Source: DASUSH01 sp036375215 (GTDB lineage: Bacteria; Actinomycetota; Thermoleophilia; Solirubrobacterales; 70-9). Taken from it: a DNA stretch of 44,606 bases. The DNA lies in the NCBI GenBank assembly GCA_036375215.1, contig DASUSH010000064.1, positions 1 to 44,606 of the forward strand. The letters are read 5' to 3'. The translations under genes and the position numbers were made by a program. How positions within the stretch are numbered: position 1 is the stretch's first letter; the number at the start of each line of letters is the position of its first letter. The notes beneath the pieces are model-generated. The model was not told where the DNA came from. It saw only the letters and a list, made by a program, of their open reading frames with translations, and made no database searches. Positions 8,024 to 16,524 of the stretch are shown here, in pieces.

Positions 8024-10027
8024 ATGAGCGTCGACGCCCCAGCACTGCGGATCTACCTCGACGGCGAGCACCGTCTCGTCCGCGAGCACGTGCGCGCCGT
8101 CCTCGCCCGGCCCGAGTTCGAGAAGGCCCCAGAGCCCCTACCCACCGCGGAGTACCGCGAGAAGGTGATGGCGTGGGCCCGCGAGCTCGCGGAGACCGGC
8201 GGCCCCTCGCTGCTCTTCCCGCGCGAGTTCGGCGGCTTCGACCAGGTCGGCGCCGCGATCGCCGCCTTCGAGACCCTGGCGCACTCCGATCTCTCTCTGC
8301 TCGTCAAGTGCGGCGTGCAGTTCGGGCTCTTCGGCGGCGCCGTCCACCACCTCGGCACCCGCAAGCACCACGAGGCCCACCTGAAGTCGATCGCGACGCT
8401 CGAGCTGCCCGGCTGCTTCGCGATGAGCGAGACCGGCCACGGCTCGAACGTCCAGCGCGTCGGGACCACCGCCACCTACGACCCCGACGCCGAGGAGTTC
8501 GTCGTCCACACCCCGAAGCCCGAGGACCGCAAGGACTACATCGGGAACGCCGCCGACCATGGCCGCCTGGCCGCCGTCTTCGCCCAGCTCGTCGTCGGGG
8601 GCGACGTGAAGGGGGTGCACGCCCTGCTCGTCCCGATCCGCGAGGAGGACGGGACCGTCTGCGACGGGGTCACGATCGAGGACTGCGGGCACAAGCTCGG
8701 GCTGAACGGGGTCGACAACGGGCGGCTCACCTTCGACAAGGTCCGCGTGCCGCGGGACGCGCTGCTCGACCGCTACGCGCAGGTGAGCGCCGCCGGGGAG
8801 TACTCGAGCCCGCTCGAGAACCCCGACCGCCGCTTCTTCACGATGCTCGGCACGCTCATCCAGGGCCGGGTCTCGGTTGGCGGCGCCTCGATCAGCGCGA
8901 CGAAGTCCGCGCTCGCGATCGCCGTGCGCCACGCCACCAGGCGCCGCCAGTTCGGCCCGCCGGACTCCGAGGAGGAGATGCCGCTGCTCGACTTCCGGGT
9001 CCACCAGCGGCGCCTGCTGCCCGCGCTGGCGACGACCTACGCGCTCAGCTTCGCGCAGATCTCCGTCGTCGCCGAGCTCGACCGGATCTTCTGCCGCGAC
9101 GACGTCGACCAGGAGCGGCGCGTGCTCGAGACCCGCGCCGCCGGCCTGAAGGCGGTCGCGACCTGGCACGCGACCGAGACCATCCAGGCCTGCCGCGAGT
9201 GCTGCGGCGGCGCCGGCTACCTGAGCGAGAACCGCTTCGCGGAGCTCAAGGCGGACACCGACGTCTTCACCACCTTCGAGGGCGACAACACGATCCTGCT
9301 TCAGCTCGTCGCGAAGAGCCTCCTGACCGGCTTCCGCGACGAGTTCGGCGAGATGAACCCATTCGAGACCGCCGGCTTCTACGCCGGCCAGGCGTGGGAG
9401 ACGGTGGTCGAGAAGACCGGCGGCCGCGAGTTCCTCCAGCGCCTCACCGACGACCTGATCCCGAGCCGCGAGCGCGACGAGGACCTGCTCGAGCGCGAGT
9501 ATCAGCTCAACCTCTTCCGCTGGCGCGAGGACCACATGCTCGCCGGCGTCGCCCGCCGCCTGAAGCGCGGGATCGACGACGGCGCCGAGCCCTTCGAGGT
9601 CTTCAACGCGGCCCAGGACCACGTTCTCGCCACCGCCCGCGCGCACGTCGACCGCGAGGTGCTCGAGTCGTTCGTGACCGCGATCGACGACTGCGGCGAC
9701 CCGGGGCTCGAGGAGGTGCTCGGCCGCCTCTGCGACCTGCACGCGCTGGCGACGATCGAGGCCAACCGCGACTGGTACCAGGAGCACGGCCGGATCTCCT
9801 CGACGCGGTCGAAGCTGGTGACACGGGCGGTGAACGAGCTCTGCTGGGCGCTGCGCCCGGACGCCGCCGACCTCGTCGACGCCTTCGGCGTCCCCGACGC
9901 GGTCCTGGCCGCCCCGATCGGCCTCCCCGGCGGTGAGGCGAGCCGCACCTCGATGGCCGACATCGGCGAGGAGTTGCCGAACGCGGGCATGCTCCTCGGC
10001 GAAGCGGGTATGCCAACCGCGTCATGA
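8024..10027 (+). CDS. Acyl-CoA dehydrogenase/oxidase
   Basis: 667 residues, longer than a standard acyl-CoA dehydrogenase (about 380) and close to acyl-CoA oxidase length. The FAD-binding middle region has LPGCFAMSETGHGSN (residues 128-142), and the C-terminal half has the putative catalytic base Glu419 in DVFTTFEGDNTILLQ. ECCGGAGYLSENR (392-404) is the flavin-contacting loop. It should catalyse the first step of beta-oxidation, alpha,beta-desaturation of an acyl-CoA; whether electrons go to ETF or oxygen cannot be read. The ATG at 8024 lies just after the operator candidate. The stop overlaps the thiolase start (ATGA), so it heads a translationally coupled operon. Confidence 0.88.
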   Translation: MSVDAPALRIYLDGEHRLVREHVRAVLARPEFEKAPEPLPTAEYREKVMAWARELAETGGPSLLFPREFGGFDQVGAAIAAFETLAHSDLSLLVKCGVQFGLFGGAVHHLGTRKHHEAHLKSIATLELPGCFAMSETGHGSNVQRVGTTATYDPDAEEFVVHTPKPEDRKDYIGNAADHGRLAAVFAQLVVGGDVKGVHALLVPIREEDGTVCDGVTIEDCGHKLGLNGVDNGRLTFDKVRVPRDALLDRYAQVSAAGEYSSPLENPDRRFFTMLGTLIQGRVSVGGASISATKSALAIAVRHATRRRQFGPPDSEEEMPLLDFRVHQRRLLPALATTYALSFAQISVVAELDRIFCRDDVDQERRVLETRAAGLKAVATWHATETIQACRECCGGAGYLSENRFAELKADTDVFTTFEGDNTILLQLVAKSLLTGFRDEFGEMNPFETAGFYAGQAWETVVEKTGGREFLQRLTDDLIPSRERDEDLLEREYQLNLFRWREDHMLAGVARRLKRGIDDGAEPFEVFNAAQDHVLATARAHVDREVLESFVTAIDDCGDPGLEEVLGRLCDLHALATIEANRDWYQEHGRISSTRSKLVTRAVNELCWALRPDAADLVDAFGVPDAVLAAPIGLPGGEASRTSMADIGEELPNAGMLLGEAGMPTAS

Positions 10028-11313
10028 ACGCTTCGACGCGACGCCCGGCCGCCATCCTCGGCGGCAACCGCATCCCGTTCGCGCGGCAGAACGGGGCCTA
10101 CGCCGAGGCCTCGAACCAGGACATGCTCACCGCCGCCCTCGACGGGCTCGTCAGCCGCTTCGGGCTGCGCGACGCGACGCTCGGCGAGGTGGCCGCCGGC
10201 GCCGTCCTCAAGAAGAGCCGGGACTTCAACATGACCCGGGAGAGCGTCCTCGGTTCGGCACTCGCCGCCGACACGCCCGCCTACGACGTCCAGCAGGCCT
10301 GCGGCACCGGGCTGGAGACGACGATCCACGTCGCCAACAAGGTGGCGCTCGGCCAGATCGAGTGCGGCGTCGCGGGCGGCGTCGACACCACTAGCGACGC
10401 CCCGATCGAGGTGAACGAGGACCTCCGCCGGCTCCTCCTCGACCTGAACAAGGCGAAGTCGGTGCCCGAGCGCATGCGCCTGCTCACCCGCCTTCGCCCG
10501 GGCCAGATCGTGCCCCTGATCCCCCGCAACGAGGAGCCCCGCACCGGCCTCTCGATGGGCGAGCACCAGGCGATCTCGACGAAGCGCTGGGGGATCGGCC
10601 GTGAAGAGCAGGACGAGCACACCGTGCGCAGCCACCAGCGCCTCGCCGCCGCCTACGACCGCGGGTTCCTCGACGACCTGATGACCCCGTTCCTGGGCCT
10701 CGAGCGCGACCAGAACCTGCGCCCGGACTCGACGATGGAGAAGCTCGCGAAGCTCCGGCCGGTCTTCGGCGAGGGGCCGGACGCGACGATGACGGCGGCG
10801 AACTCGACCCCGCTCACCGACGGCGCCTCCACCGTCCTGGTGGCGAGCGAGGAGTGGGCCGAGGAGCGCTCGCTGCCGGTGCTCGCGCACCTCGTCGACG
10901 CCGAGACCGGCGCGGTCGACTTCGTCCACGGCGGGGACGACCTGCTCGGCGCGCCGCTCTACGCGGTGCCGCGCCTGCTCGCGCGCAACGGGCTCGAGCT
11001 GGGCGACTTCGACTTCTACGAGATCCACGAGGCGTTCGCCTCGCAGGTGCTGATGACGCTGAAGGCCTGGGAGGACCCCGCCTTCTGCTCCGAGCAGCTC
11101 GGGCTGGAAGCGCCCTTCGGCTCGATCGACCTCGACAGGCTGAACGTGAACGGCTCCTCCCTCGCGACCGGCCACCCGTTCGCCGCCACCGGCGGGCGGA
11201 TCGTCGCCACGCTCGCGAAGCTGCTCGCCGAGCGCGGCTCGGGCCGCGGCCTGATCTCGATCTGCGCCGCCGGCGGCCAGGGCGTCACCGCGATCCTGGA
11301 GCGGCCCGCGTGA
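10024..11313 (+). CDS. Acetyl-CoA C-acyltransferase (thiolase)
   Basis: 429 residues. The acyl-accepting cysteine is Cys93 in QQACGTGLE. Further motifs are EIHEAFASQ (near 338-346), NVNGSSLATGHPFAATGGR (near 374-392, with the catalytic His) and the second active cysteine in ISICAAGGQG near the C-terminus. All thiolase catalytic residues are therefore present. It should cleave 3-ketoacyl-CoA in the last step of beta-oxidation, or run in reverse. The start overlaps the preceding stop by four bases (ATGA) and the end overlaps the FabG gene (GTGA). Confidence 0.92.
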   Translation: MNASTRRPAAILGGNRIPFARQNGAYAEASNQDMLTAALDGLVSRFGLRDATLGEVAAGAVLKKSRDFNMTRESVLGSALAADTPAYDVQQACGTGLETTIHVANKVALGQIECGVAGGVDTTSDAPIEVNEDLRRLLLDLNKAKSVPERMRLLTRLRPGQIVPLIPRNEEPRTGLSMGEHQAISTKRWGIGREEQDEHTVRSHQRLAAAYDRGFLDDLMTPFLGLERDQNLRPDSTMEKLAKLRPVFGEGPDATMTAANSTPLTDGASTVLVASEEWAEERSLPVLAHLVDAETGAVDFVHGGDDLLGAPLYAVPRLLARNGLELGDFDFYEIHEAFASQVLMTLKAWEDPAFCSEQLGLEAPFGSIDLDRLNVNGSSLATGHPFAATGGRIVATLAKLLAERGSGRGLISICAAGGQGVTAILERPA

Positions 11314-12680
11314 GCCCGGCCGACCGCTTCCAGTCGATCGCGAACTCGCCGGTGGGCGGGCGCATCACCCGCACGCTGGGCCTCCCCACCCCGCCGATCC
11401 TCGAGCGCCACGAGCCCGGCAAGCCGGTGGTGAGCGGGCCCGTCCTGCTCGGGGGCGCCCACGGCGGCCGGCTCACCGAGCCCGCGCGCGAGGTCCTGCG
11501 ATCGATCGGCGCGCACATCCTCGACAGCCCCGCGGCCGCGTCCGGCGGCGAGGACCCCGACCTCTCCGCGATCGTCTTCGACGCCAGCGGCATCGACGGT
11601 GTCGAGCGCCTGAAGGCGCTCTATGAGTTCTTCCACCCCGTAGTCCGGGCGCTGCGGCGCAGCGGGCGGGTCGTCGTGCTCACCACGCCGCCCGCCGAGG
11701 CGGACTCGCCCGACGAGGCGATCGCGCAGCGCGCGATCGAGGGCTTCGTGCGCTCGGTGGGCAAGGAGGTCGGCTCGCGCGGATCCACCGCCCAGACCCT
11801 CCAGGTGGCGCGCGGCGGTGAGCCCGGGCTCGAGTCCACGCTGCGCTTCCTGCTTTCGGCGCGCTCGGCCTACGTGTCCGGACAGGTGATCCGCGTCGAG
11901 GCGACCGAGGCCGCCGACGTCGTCGTCCCCGAGGACTGGGACGCGCCGCTGGCGGGCCGCGTCGTCGCCGTCACCGGAGCCTCCCGCGGCATCGGCGAGT
12001 CGATTGCGACCGTCCTCGCCCGCGACGGCGCCGAGGTCCTCTGCGTCGACATCCCGGCCGCCGGCGAGGCGCTGAGCGCGGTCGCGAACCGGATCGGCGG
12101 CTCCTCGCTTCAGCTCGACGTCACCGACTCGCAGGCCCCCGCTCGGCTCGCCGACCACGTCGCCGAGCGCCACGGCCGCCTCGACGGGCTCGTCCACAAC
12201 GCGGGCATCACGCGCGACAAGACGCTCGGCCGCATGAGCGAGGACCAGTGGGACGCCGTGCTCGACGTGAACCTGGCGAGCCAGACGCGGCTCAACCGCG
12301 AGCTTTTCGAGCGCGAGCTGATCGGCGCCGGCGGGCGTCTCGTGTCGGTCTCGTCGGTGAGCGGGATCGCCGGCAACCGCGGGCAGTCCAACTACGCGAC
12401 CTCGAAGGCCGGGATAATCGGCATGGTCGGCGCCCTCGCCCCGATGCTGCGCGAGCGCGGCGCGACGATCAACGCGGTCGCGCCGGGGTTCATCGAGACC
12501 GCGATGACCGCCGCGATGCCGCTCGCCGTCCGCGAGGGCGGGCGGCGCACCAACAGCCTCGTCCAGGGCGGCCAGCCGGTCGACGTCGCCGAGACGATCG
12601 GCTGGCTCGCGAGCCCCGCCTCGACCGCGGTGAACGGCAACGTCGTGCGCGTCTGCGGCCAGGCCCTGATCGGCGCCTGA
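11310..12680 (+). CDS. fabG: High-molecular-weight 3-oxoacyl reductase (FabG4-like)
   Basis: 456 residues, twice the size of ordinary FabG and close to the mycobacterial FabG4 type. The N-terminal part (about 1-205) is a degenerate flavodoxin-like Rossmann region. The C-terminal part (about 210-456) is a classical SDR: VTGASRGIGES for the cofactor, HNAGIT, the catalytic Ser in VSVSSVSGIAGN and Tyr/Lys in YATSKAG, then NAVAPGFIETAMT. FabG4 enzymes reduce 3-oxoacyl-CoA with NADH. The GTG start is fixed by the 4-base overlap with the thiolase stop and by similarity of its opening to FabG4 (NSPVGGRITRTLGLPTPP). Confidence 0.9.
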   Translation: MSPADRFQSIANSPVGGRITRTLGLPTPPILERHEPGKPVVSGPVLLGGAHGGRLTEPAREVLRSIGAHILDSPAAASGGEDPDLSAIVFDASGIDGVERLKALYEFFHPVVRALRRSGRVVVLTTPPAEADSPDEAIAQRAIEGFVRSVGKEVGSRGSTAQTLQVARGGEPGLESTLRFLLSARSAYVSGQVIRVEATEAADVVVPEDWDAPLAGRVVAVTGASRGIGESIATVLARDGAEVLCVDIPAAGEALSAVANRIGGSSLQLDVTDSQAPARLADHVAERHGRLDGLVHNAGITRDKTLGRMSEDQWDAVLDVNLASQTRLNRELFERELIGAGGRLVSVSSVSGIAGNRGQSNYATSKAGIIGMVGALAPMLRERGATINAVAPGFIETAMTAAMPLAVREGGRRTNSLVQGGQPVDVAETIGWLASPASTAVNGNVVRVCGQALIGA

Positions 12681-12690
12681 GGCCGTCGGC

Positions 12691-13533
12691 GTGGCGCGCT
12701 CCCTCCTCCCCTCCTACGCCAAGGCGATCGTCGGGCCCCTGATCCCCGGCGGCGGTGACGGGCTCCCCGACCACCACGTCGAGGAGACGGAGGTCGAGAT
12801 CGACCCCGACCACCTCGCCGCCTACGACCGGGTCTGCGGCTTCGGCATCCGCGACACGCTGCCGCCCACATATCCGCACATCCTCGGCTTCCCGCTCCAG
12901 ATGTCGCTCATGACCGAGCGCGCCTTCCCGTTCGCGCTGCTCGGCATGGTCCACATCGGGAACCGGATCGAGCAGCGCGCCGCGATCCCCCTGACCGCGC
13001 GACCGACCGTGCGCGTCCGCGCCGAGAACCTCCGGCCGCACCAGCGAGGCCAGCAGCTCGACATGGTCACCGAGGTCGAGCTCGACGGCGAGCTGGTCTG
13101 GCTCGAGCACTCCAACTACCTGAAGCGCGGCTCGGGCGCCGACGAGTCCGCGCCGCCCAACCCGCTGGCCGAGCGGATCGAGCCCGGCACGCTCGAGCCG
13201 GCCGCCGTCTGGAAGGTCCCCGGCGACGTCGGCCGCCGCTACGCCGACGTCTCGGGCGACCGCAACCCGATCCACCTGCACCCACTCACCGCCCGCCTCT
13301 TCGGCTTCCCCTCCGCGATCGCCCACGGCATGTGGACCCTGGCGCGCTGCCTCGCCGCCTTCGAGGGCCGCTATCCGGCTTCCCACACCAGCGAGGTCGC
13401 CTTCCAGGCCCCCCTCCGCATTCCCGGCAAGGCCCGCCTCGCCGACCGCCGGCGCGACGGCGCCTGGGACTTCAGCCTCGAGCGCCCCGACGGCGAGCGC
13501 GCCCACGTCGTCGGAACGATCGACACGGCGTAG
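12691..13533 (+). CDS. MaoC-like (R)-specific enoyl/3-hydroxyacyl dehydratase
   Basis: 280 residues with two hotdog halves. The hydratase-2 motif sits in the second half: YADVSGDRNPIHLHPLTARLFG, followed by AHGMW, giving the catalytic Asp and His. The length and the catalytic hotdog at the C-terminus match the mycobacterial HtdX type. It would interconvert 3-hydroxyacyl and 2-enoyl thioesters, supplying the hydratase step for the neighbouring reductase and thiolase. It starts with GTG 10 bases after the fabG stop, and is the last gene of the operon. Confidence 0.88.
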   Translation: MARSLLPSYAKAIVGPLIPGGGDGLPDHHVEETEVEIDPDHLAAYDRVCGFGIRDTLPPTYPHILGFPLQMSLMTERAFPFALLGMVHIGNRIEQRAAIPLTARPTVRVRAENLRPHQRGQQLDMVTEVELDGELVWLEHSNYLKRGSGADESAPPNPLAERIEPGTLEPAAVWKVPGDVGRRYADVSGDRNPIHLHPLTARLFGFPSAIAHGMWTLARCLAAFEGRYPASHTSEVAFQAPLRIPGKARLADRRRDGAWDFSLERPDGERAHVVGTIDTA

Positions 13534-13568
13534 CGGAGCCCCCGGCAGCACGGGATAATCGACGCCGG

Positions 13569-13958
13569 ATGTCGGCCGAGAACGTCGAGCTCGTCAAGAC
13601 CTGGTTCGATCGCTGGAACCGTGGCGAGAGGTTCCTCGGTGAGGAGCTCCACCCGGAGGTCGAGATCGAGAGCCGCTTTCAGCCCGAGCCATACCGGGGG
13701 CCGGAGGGCTTTCGTCGGTGGACCGAGGAGGTCGACGAGCAGTTTCAGAGCTGGCAAATCGTCATCGACGAGTTCCGGGACAGCGGAGGCGGCGAGGTCG
13801 TCGCGCTCGGACGCGTGCATCTGGTTGGCCATGAAAGCGGTGTCCCATACGAGCAACCCCTGGGCTGGATCGTCCGCGTCGATGATGAGAAGCTGCGGCA
13901 CCTCCGGATCTTCCGGGACCAGGCGGATGCGCTCGCGGCCGCCGGTCTGAGCCGGTAA
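13569..13958 (+). CDS. SnoaL-like / NTF2-fold protein
   Basis: 129 residues. The opening SAENVELVKTWFDRWNRGE and the later YRGPEGFRRWTEEVDEQFQSWQI, with the Asp/Glu-rich strands that follow, fit the SnoaL-like polyketide-cyclase/NTF2 fold. Such proteins are small dimers with a pocket for hydrophobic ligands; no catalytic residue set is assignable, so the reaction is unknown. The ATG has GATAAT at 13554-13559, nine bases upstream, and no ribosome site, suggesting its own leaderless promoter rather than read-through from the fatty-acid operon. Confidence 0.75.
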   Translation: MSAENVELVKTWFDRWNRGERFLGEELHPEVEIESRFQPEPYRGPEGFRRWTEEVDEQFQSWQIVIDEFRDSGGGEVVALGRVHLVGHESGVPYEQPLGWIVRVDDEKLRHLRIFRDQADALAAAGLSR

Positions 13959-14052
13959 GCAGCATTCCCCCACCGCAGAGCGAAACGAGCCCGGCGCTTG
14001 GCCGAGCTCGGTTCCGAATCCATGTGAGGCCGGTCAGGCCGGCGGTATCCTT

Positions 14053-14080
14053 GGGGCACGGCTGTCCCTGGGTTCTTTTT
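14053..14080 (+). terminator. Possible weak intrinsic terminator
   Basis: GGGGCA-CGGC-TGTCCC (14053-14068, one G-U pair) is followed by TGGG and TTCTTTTT. It could end the SnoaL-like transcript, but it lies only about 70 bases before the next gene, and a TATCCT hexamer (14046-14051) just upstream could also be a -10. The stem is short, so the call is tentative. Confidence 0.35.
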
Positions 14081-14140
14081 GCGTCTCCCTCTCCACCGAC
14101 GGCAGATCATTCGAGGGGAGCGAAATGAAAGGAGCAGCTC

Positions 14141-14332
14141 GTGAGTCACGACCGCCGCCTCGCCGAGCTCGAGGCAAACGCCCGGCACGCCGACGAGCGC
14201 TACCGGCTCTACCGGGCCAAGGTCTTCGGCCCGAGCCCCACCAGCCCCGATCGCCTGCGCCGGCTCCAGCGAGAGGCGGAGCGCGCCGAGGGGCTCCTCG
14301 CGGGGGCGAGGGCTGCGCCCCACCGGAACTGA
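14141..14332 (+). CDS. Small charged hypothetical protein
   Basis: 63 residues, starting GTG with a strong ribosome site AAAGGAG at 14128-14134. The sequence is rich in Arg, Glu and Ala (LAELEANARHADERYRLYRAKV, then RLRRLQREAERAEGLLAGAR) and would form two helices, possibly a coiled coil, joined by a Pro/Ser turn (FGPSPTSPDR). No family recognised. The Shine-Dalgarno, helical heptad pattern and clean stop favour a real gene. An overlapping ATG frame at 14125 gives a less plausible protein. Confidence 0.55.
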   Translation: MSHDRRLAELEANARHADERYRLYRAKVFGPSPTSPDRLRRLQREAERAEGLLAGARAAPHRN

Positions 14333-14371
14333 GAACCCGCGTGGCACCATGACCGTGGGACGACGCCCGAC

Positions 14372-15259
14372 GTGATCGCCGGCATCGCCCTCGCCCTCGC
14401 CTCCGCGATCGCGACGAGCGTCGGCTTCCTGCTCAAGCACCGGGGCGCCGTCCTCGCGCCCCCCGTCCGGGTCCGCCATCTGCTGCGCAGCGCCGCGGAC
14501 CTCTTTCGCTCACGCTGGTTCGCGCTTGGCTGGCTCGTCGCGGTGGGCGCCTGGGTCCTCCACGTCGGCGCCCTCGCGCTCGCCCCGCTCTCGATCGTGC
14601 AGGCGGTCCTCTCGGGCGGACTGGTCTTCCTCGCGGTGTTCGCCGAGCGGTTCTTCGGCTTTCGCCTCGGCCGGCGCCAGTGGGCAGGCGTGGCCCTGAC
14701 GGCTGTCGGACTCGTGGTCATCGGATTGACCTCGGAGTCGGACGGCCCGCCCCGGCACTACGCGGTCGCGGCCCTGATCGCGATCGAGTGCGGTGGCCTC
14801 GTCGCCTGCCTGGCGGTCGCGTCGGCCTCGACGCACCACCGGATCCCCTCCGCCGCGCAGGGAATGATCCTCGGCGCCGTCGCCGGGGCCCTCTTCGGCA
14901 TCTCCGACATCGCGATCAAGTTCCTCGTGGACGACACCGCGAGCGGGATCCTCGAGCTGATCAGCCCGTGGACCGCGGCCGCGGTGATCGCCTCGGTCGT
15001 CGCCTTCTATGCGTCGGCCCGCGGCCTGCAGATCGGGCCGGGGGTCGAGGTGATCGCGCTCACGTCGGTGGCGGCCAACCTCGTCGCGATCGTCGGCGGC
15101 ATCCTCGTGTTCCGGGACCCGATCGGCTCGGGGACCGTGGAGATCGTGGGCCGGATGGCTGCCTTCTTCCTGGTGATCGCCGGAGCCGCCCTGATCCCGG
15201 GGCCGGTCAGGGCGGCAAGCTCGATCCACGAGGCAGAGGCGCGGGCTCAGAGCCCCTGA
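14372..15259 (+). CDS. DMT superfamily (EamA/NIPA-like) transporter
   Basis: 295 residues, about nine to ten membrane helices in two repeats. The N-terminus has SAIATSVGFLLKHRGA, and the second half has a Gly-rich helix GAVAGALFGISDIAIK and SVAANLVAIVGGILVFRDPIG. It is clearly paralogous to the protein encoded at 32279-33142 (same GFLLKHRGAV, LSIVQAVLSGGLV, ISDIAIK and GP-VRAA landmarks). The substrate is unknown; NIPA-type relatives carry Mg2+ and other DMT members carry metabolites. It starts with GTG and ends 56 bases before the convergent sigma-factor gene, with a terminator between them. Confidence 0.82.
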   Translation: MIAGIALALASAIATSVGFLLKHRGAVLAPPVRVRHLLRSAADLFRSRWFALGWLVAVGAWVLHVGALALAPLSIVQAVLSGGLVFLAVFAERFFGFRLGRRQWAGVALTAVGLVVIGLTSESDGPPRHYAVAALIAIECGGLVACLAVASASTHHRIPSAAQGMILGAVAGALFGISDIAIKFLVDDTASGILELISPWTAAAVIASVVAFYASARGLQIGPGVEVIALTSVAANLVAIVGGILVFRDPIGSGTVEIVGRMAAFFLVIAGAALIPGPVRAASSIHEAEARAQSP

Positions 15260-15268
15260 AAACGAAAC

Positions 15269-15290
15269 GAGCCCGGCCGGAGCCGGGCTC
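15269..15290 (-). terminator. Intrinsic terminator of the sigma-factor gene
   Basis: GAGCCCGGC-CGGA-GCCGGGCTC forms a perfect 9-bp stem with a 4-base loop. Read on the minus strand it starts 24 bases after the sigma-factor stop and is followed by GTTTCGTTTT, a U-rich tail. On the plus strand the tail is not U-rich, but the hairpin could still separate the convergent DMT transcript. Confidence 0.85.
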
Positions 15291-15314
15291 GATCCAATCG
15301 CTTTACGGAACTGG

Positions 15315-16355
15315 TCAGGCCGCTTCGCGCCAGGCGTCGAGGGCGCTGTTGCCGGCGAGCCGGCGCAGGCCTCGGGCCTCGAGCTCGCGAACCCGCGCCT
15401 GCGGGATCTCGAGCCGGCGGCTCACGTCGCGGAGCGAGACCTCGCCCTCGCCGGCGGTGCCGAAGCGGAGCTCCAGCACCTTGCGCTCGGCCTCGGGCAG
15501 CTGGCCCAGGGCCTGGGCGACGGCGCGCTCGCGCTGGCGGTCGATGACCTCCTCGTCGAGCGCGGGGGTCTCCTCGTCGGCGTGCAGCTCACCGAAGGTG
15601 GTGTCGCCGTCGCCGACGGTCGCGTCGAGGCTGTTGGTCACGCGCGAGAGATCGCGCAGGGCGGCAACCTCCTCGGCGGTGAACTTCGACTTCTCGGCGA
15701 CCTCCTCGTCGGTCGGCTCGCGATCGAGCTTCGCGGTCAGCTCGGCCTCGGTCCGCCCCAGCGTGCGCTGCTGCTGGGCGATGTGGGCCGGCAGGCGGAT
15801 CGGGCGGCCGGTGTTGTCCAGGCCGCGCTGGATCGCCTGGCGGATCCACAGCGTCGCGTAGGTCGAGAACTTGTAGCCGCGGCGCCAGTCGAACTTCTCG
15901 ACGGCGCGGATCAGGCCCAGCATCGCCTCCTGGACGAGGTCCGGGAGGGGCAGGCCGAAGCCCTGGTACCGGCGGGCGATCGAGACGACGAGACGCAGGT
16001 TCGAATTGACCAGCCTCTCCTTCGCGGCGAGATCGCCGCGCTCGATGGCCTTCGCGAGCTCGAGCTCCTCCGCCGCGGTGAGCAGCGGAAAGCGGCCCGC
16101 CTGGTTCAGGAAGAGCTGGAAGCTCTCCGGCGTCCCCAGGTCGTCGGGCGCGTGCTCGGCCGGACGGCGCCGGTCGCGAGTAACGGACGAGGCGCTGGCG
16201 GGATGCTCTCCGCGGCGCCTGCTGTTGGCGCGTGCCTCGGAATTGTTTCGGGTCCTTCGCATCTTGGCTTTGTCTTTTCCCTCTTTGATTTCGGCGTGTT
16301 CGGGGTCCGTCGCGCTGTCCCGGTCCTCCCCTCCGAGCGCCTGGCTCGGAGTCAC
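15315..16355 (-). CDS. RNA polymerase sigma factor, RpoD/SigA family
   Basis: 346 residues from this start, or 314 from ATG 16262. It contains region 1.2 (PESFQLFLNQAGRFPLLTAAEE), region 2 (LRLVVSIARRYQGFGLPLPDLVQEAMLGLIRAVEKFDWRRGYKFSTYATLWIRQAI, with -10 recognition residues), region 3 (PIRLPAHI) and region 4 (LELRFG, then SLRDVSRRLEIPQARVRELEARGLRRL). The long region 1.1 of a primary sigma is missing, so this is a group-2, alternative RpoD-like factor. Region 4 has RVRELE where RVRQIE is usual. The N-terminal 30-70 residues are low-complexity and charged, so the start is uncertain. The gene has its own strong promoter, a structured leader and a terminator. Regulon unknown. Confidence 0.9.
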   Translation of the reverse strand: MTPSQALGGEDRDSATDPEHAEIKEGKDKAKMRRTRNNSEARANSRRRGEHPASASSVTRDRRRPAEHAPDDLGTPESFQLFLNQAGRFPLLTAAEELELAKAIERGDLAAKERLVNSNLRLVVSIARRYQGFGLPLPDLVQEAMLGLIRAVEKFDWRRGYKFSTYATLWIRQAIQRGLDNTGRPIRLPAHIAQQQRTLGRTEAELTAKLDREPTDEEVAEKSKFTAEEVAALRDLSRVTNSLDATVGDGDTTFGELHADEETPALDEEVIDRQRERAVAQALGQLPEAERKVLELRFGTAGEGEVSLRDVSRRLEIPQARVRELEARGLRRLAGNSALDAWREAA

Positions 16356-16446
16356 GTTTACCCTGGCCTCGCGGCTGGGTTACGCGCCGGTTCACATGCT
16401 CCTGTCCGCGACATGGGCGGTGCGACTAACGGAGCAAGAAGATTCC

Positions 16447-16468
16447 GTGGTACCCGCCAGGGCACCAC
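16447..16468 (-). promoter_or_regulatory. Leader hairpin at the 5' end of the sigma-factor mRNA
   Basis: On the minus strand GTGGTGCCC-TGGC-GGGTACCAC makes a 9-bp stem with one G-U pair. Given the promoter at 16479-16506, the hairpin begins only a few bases after the predicted transcript start, a position known to protect messages from 5' decay. A role in regulation is inference. Confidence 0.6.
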
Positions 16469-16478
16469 ACCACGCGTA

Positions 16479-16506
16479 AGAATATCACATTTAGTTGAGG
16501 CGTCAA
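16479..16506 (-). promoter_or_regulatory. Sigma-70-type promoter of the sigma-factor gene
   Basis: Read on the minus strand: TTGACG (16506-16501), 16-base AT-rich spacer, TATTCT (16484-16479). It is the nearest match to the housekeeping consensus in the window and lies in an AT-rich island. The transcript start should be near 16472, giving a leader of about 118 nt to GTG 16355 or about 210 nt to ATG 16262. Confidence 0.75.
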
Positions 16507-16524
16507 GGAAAACGCCCCAATTTC

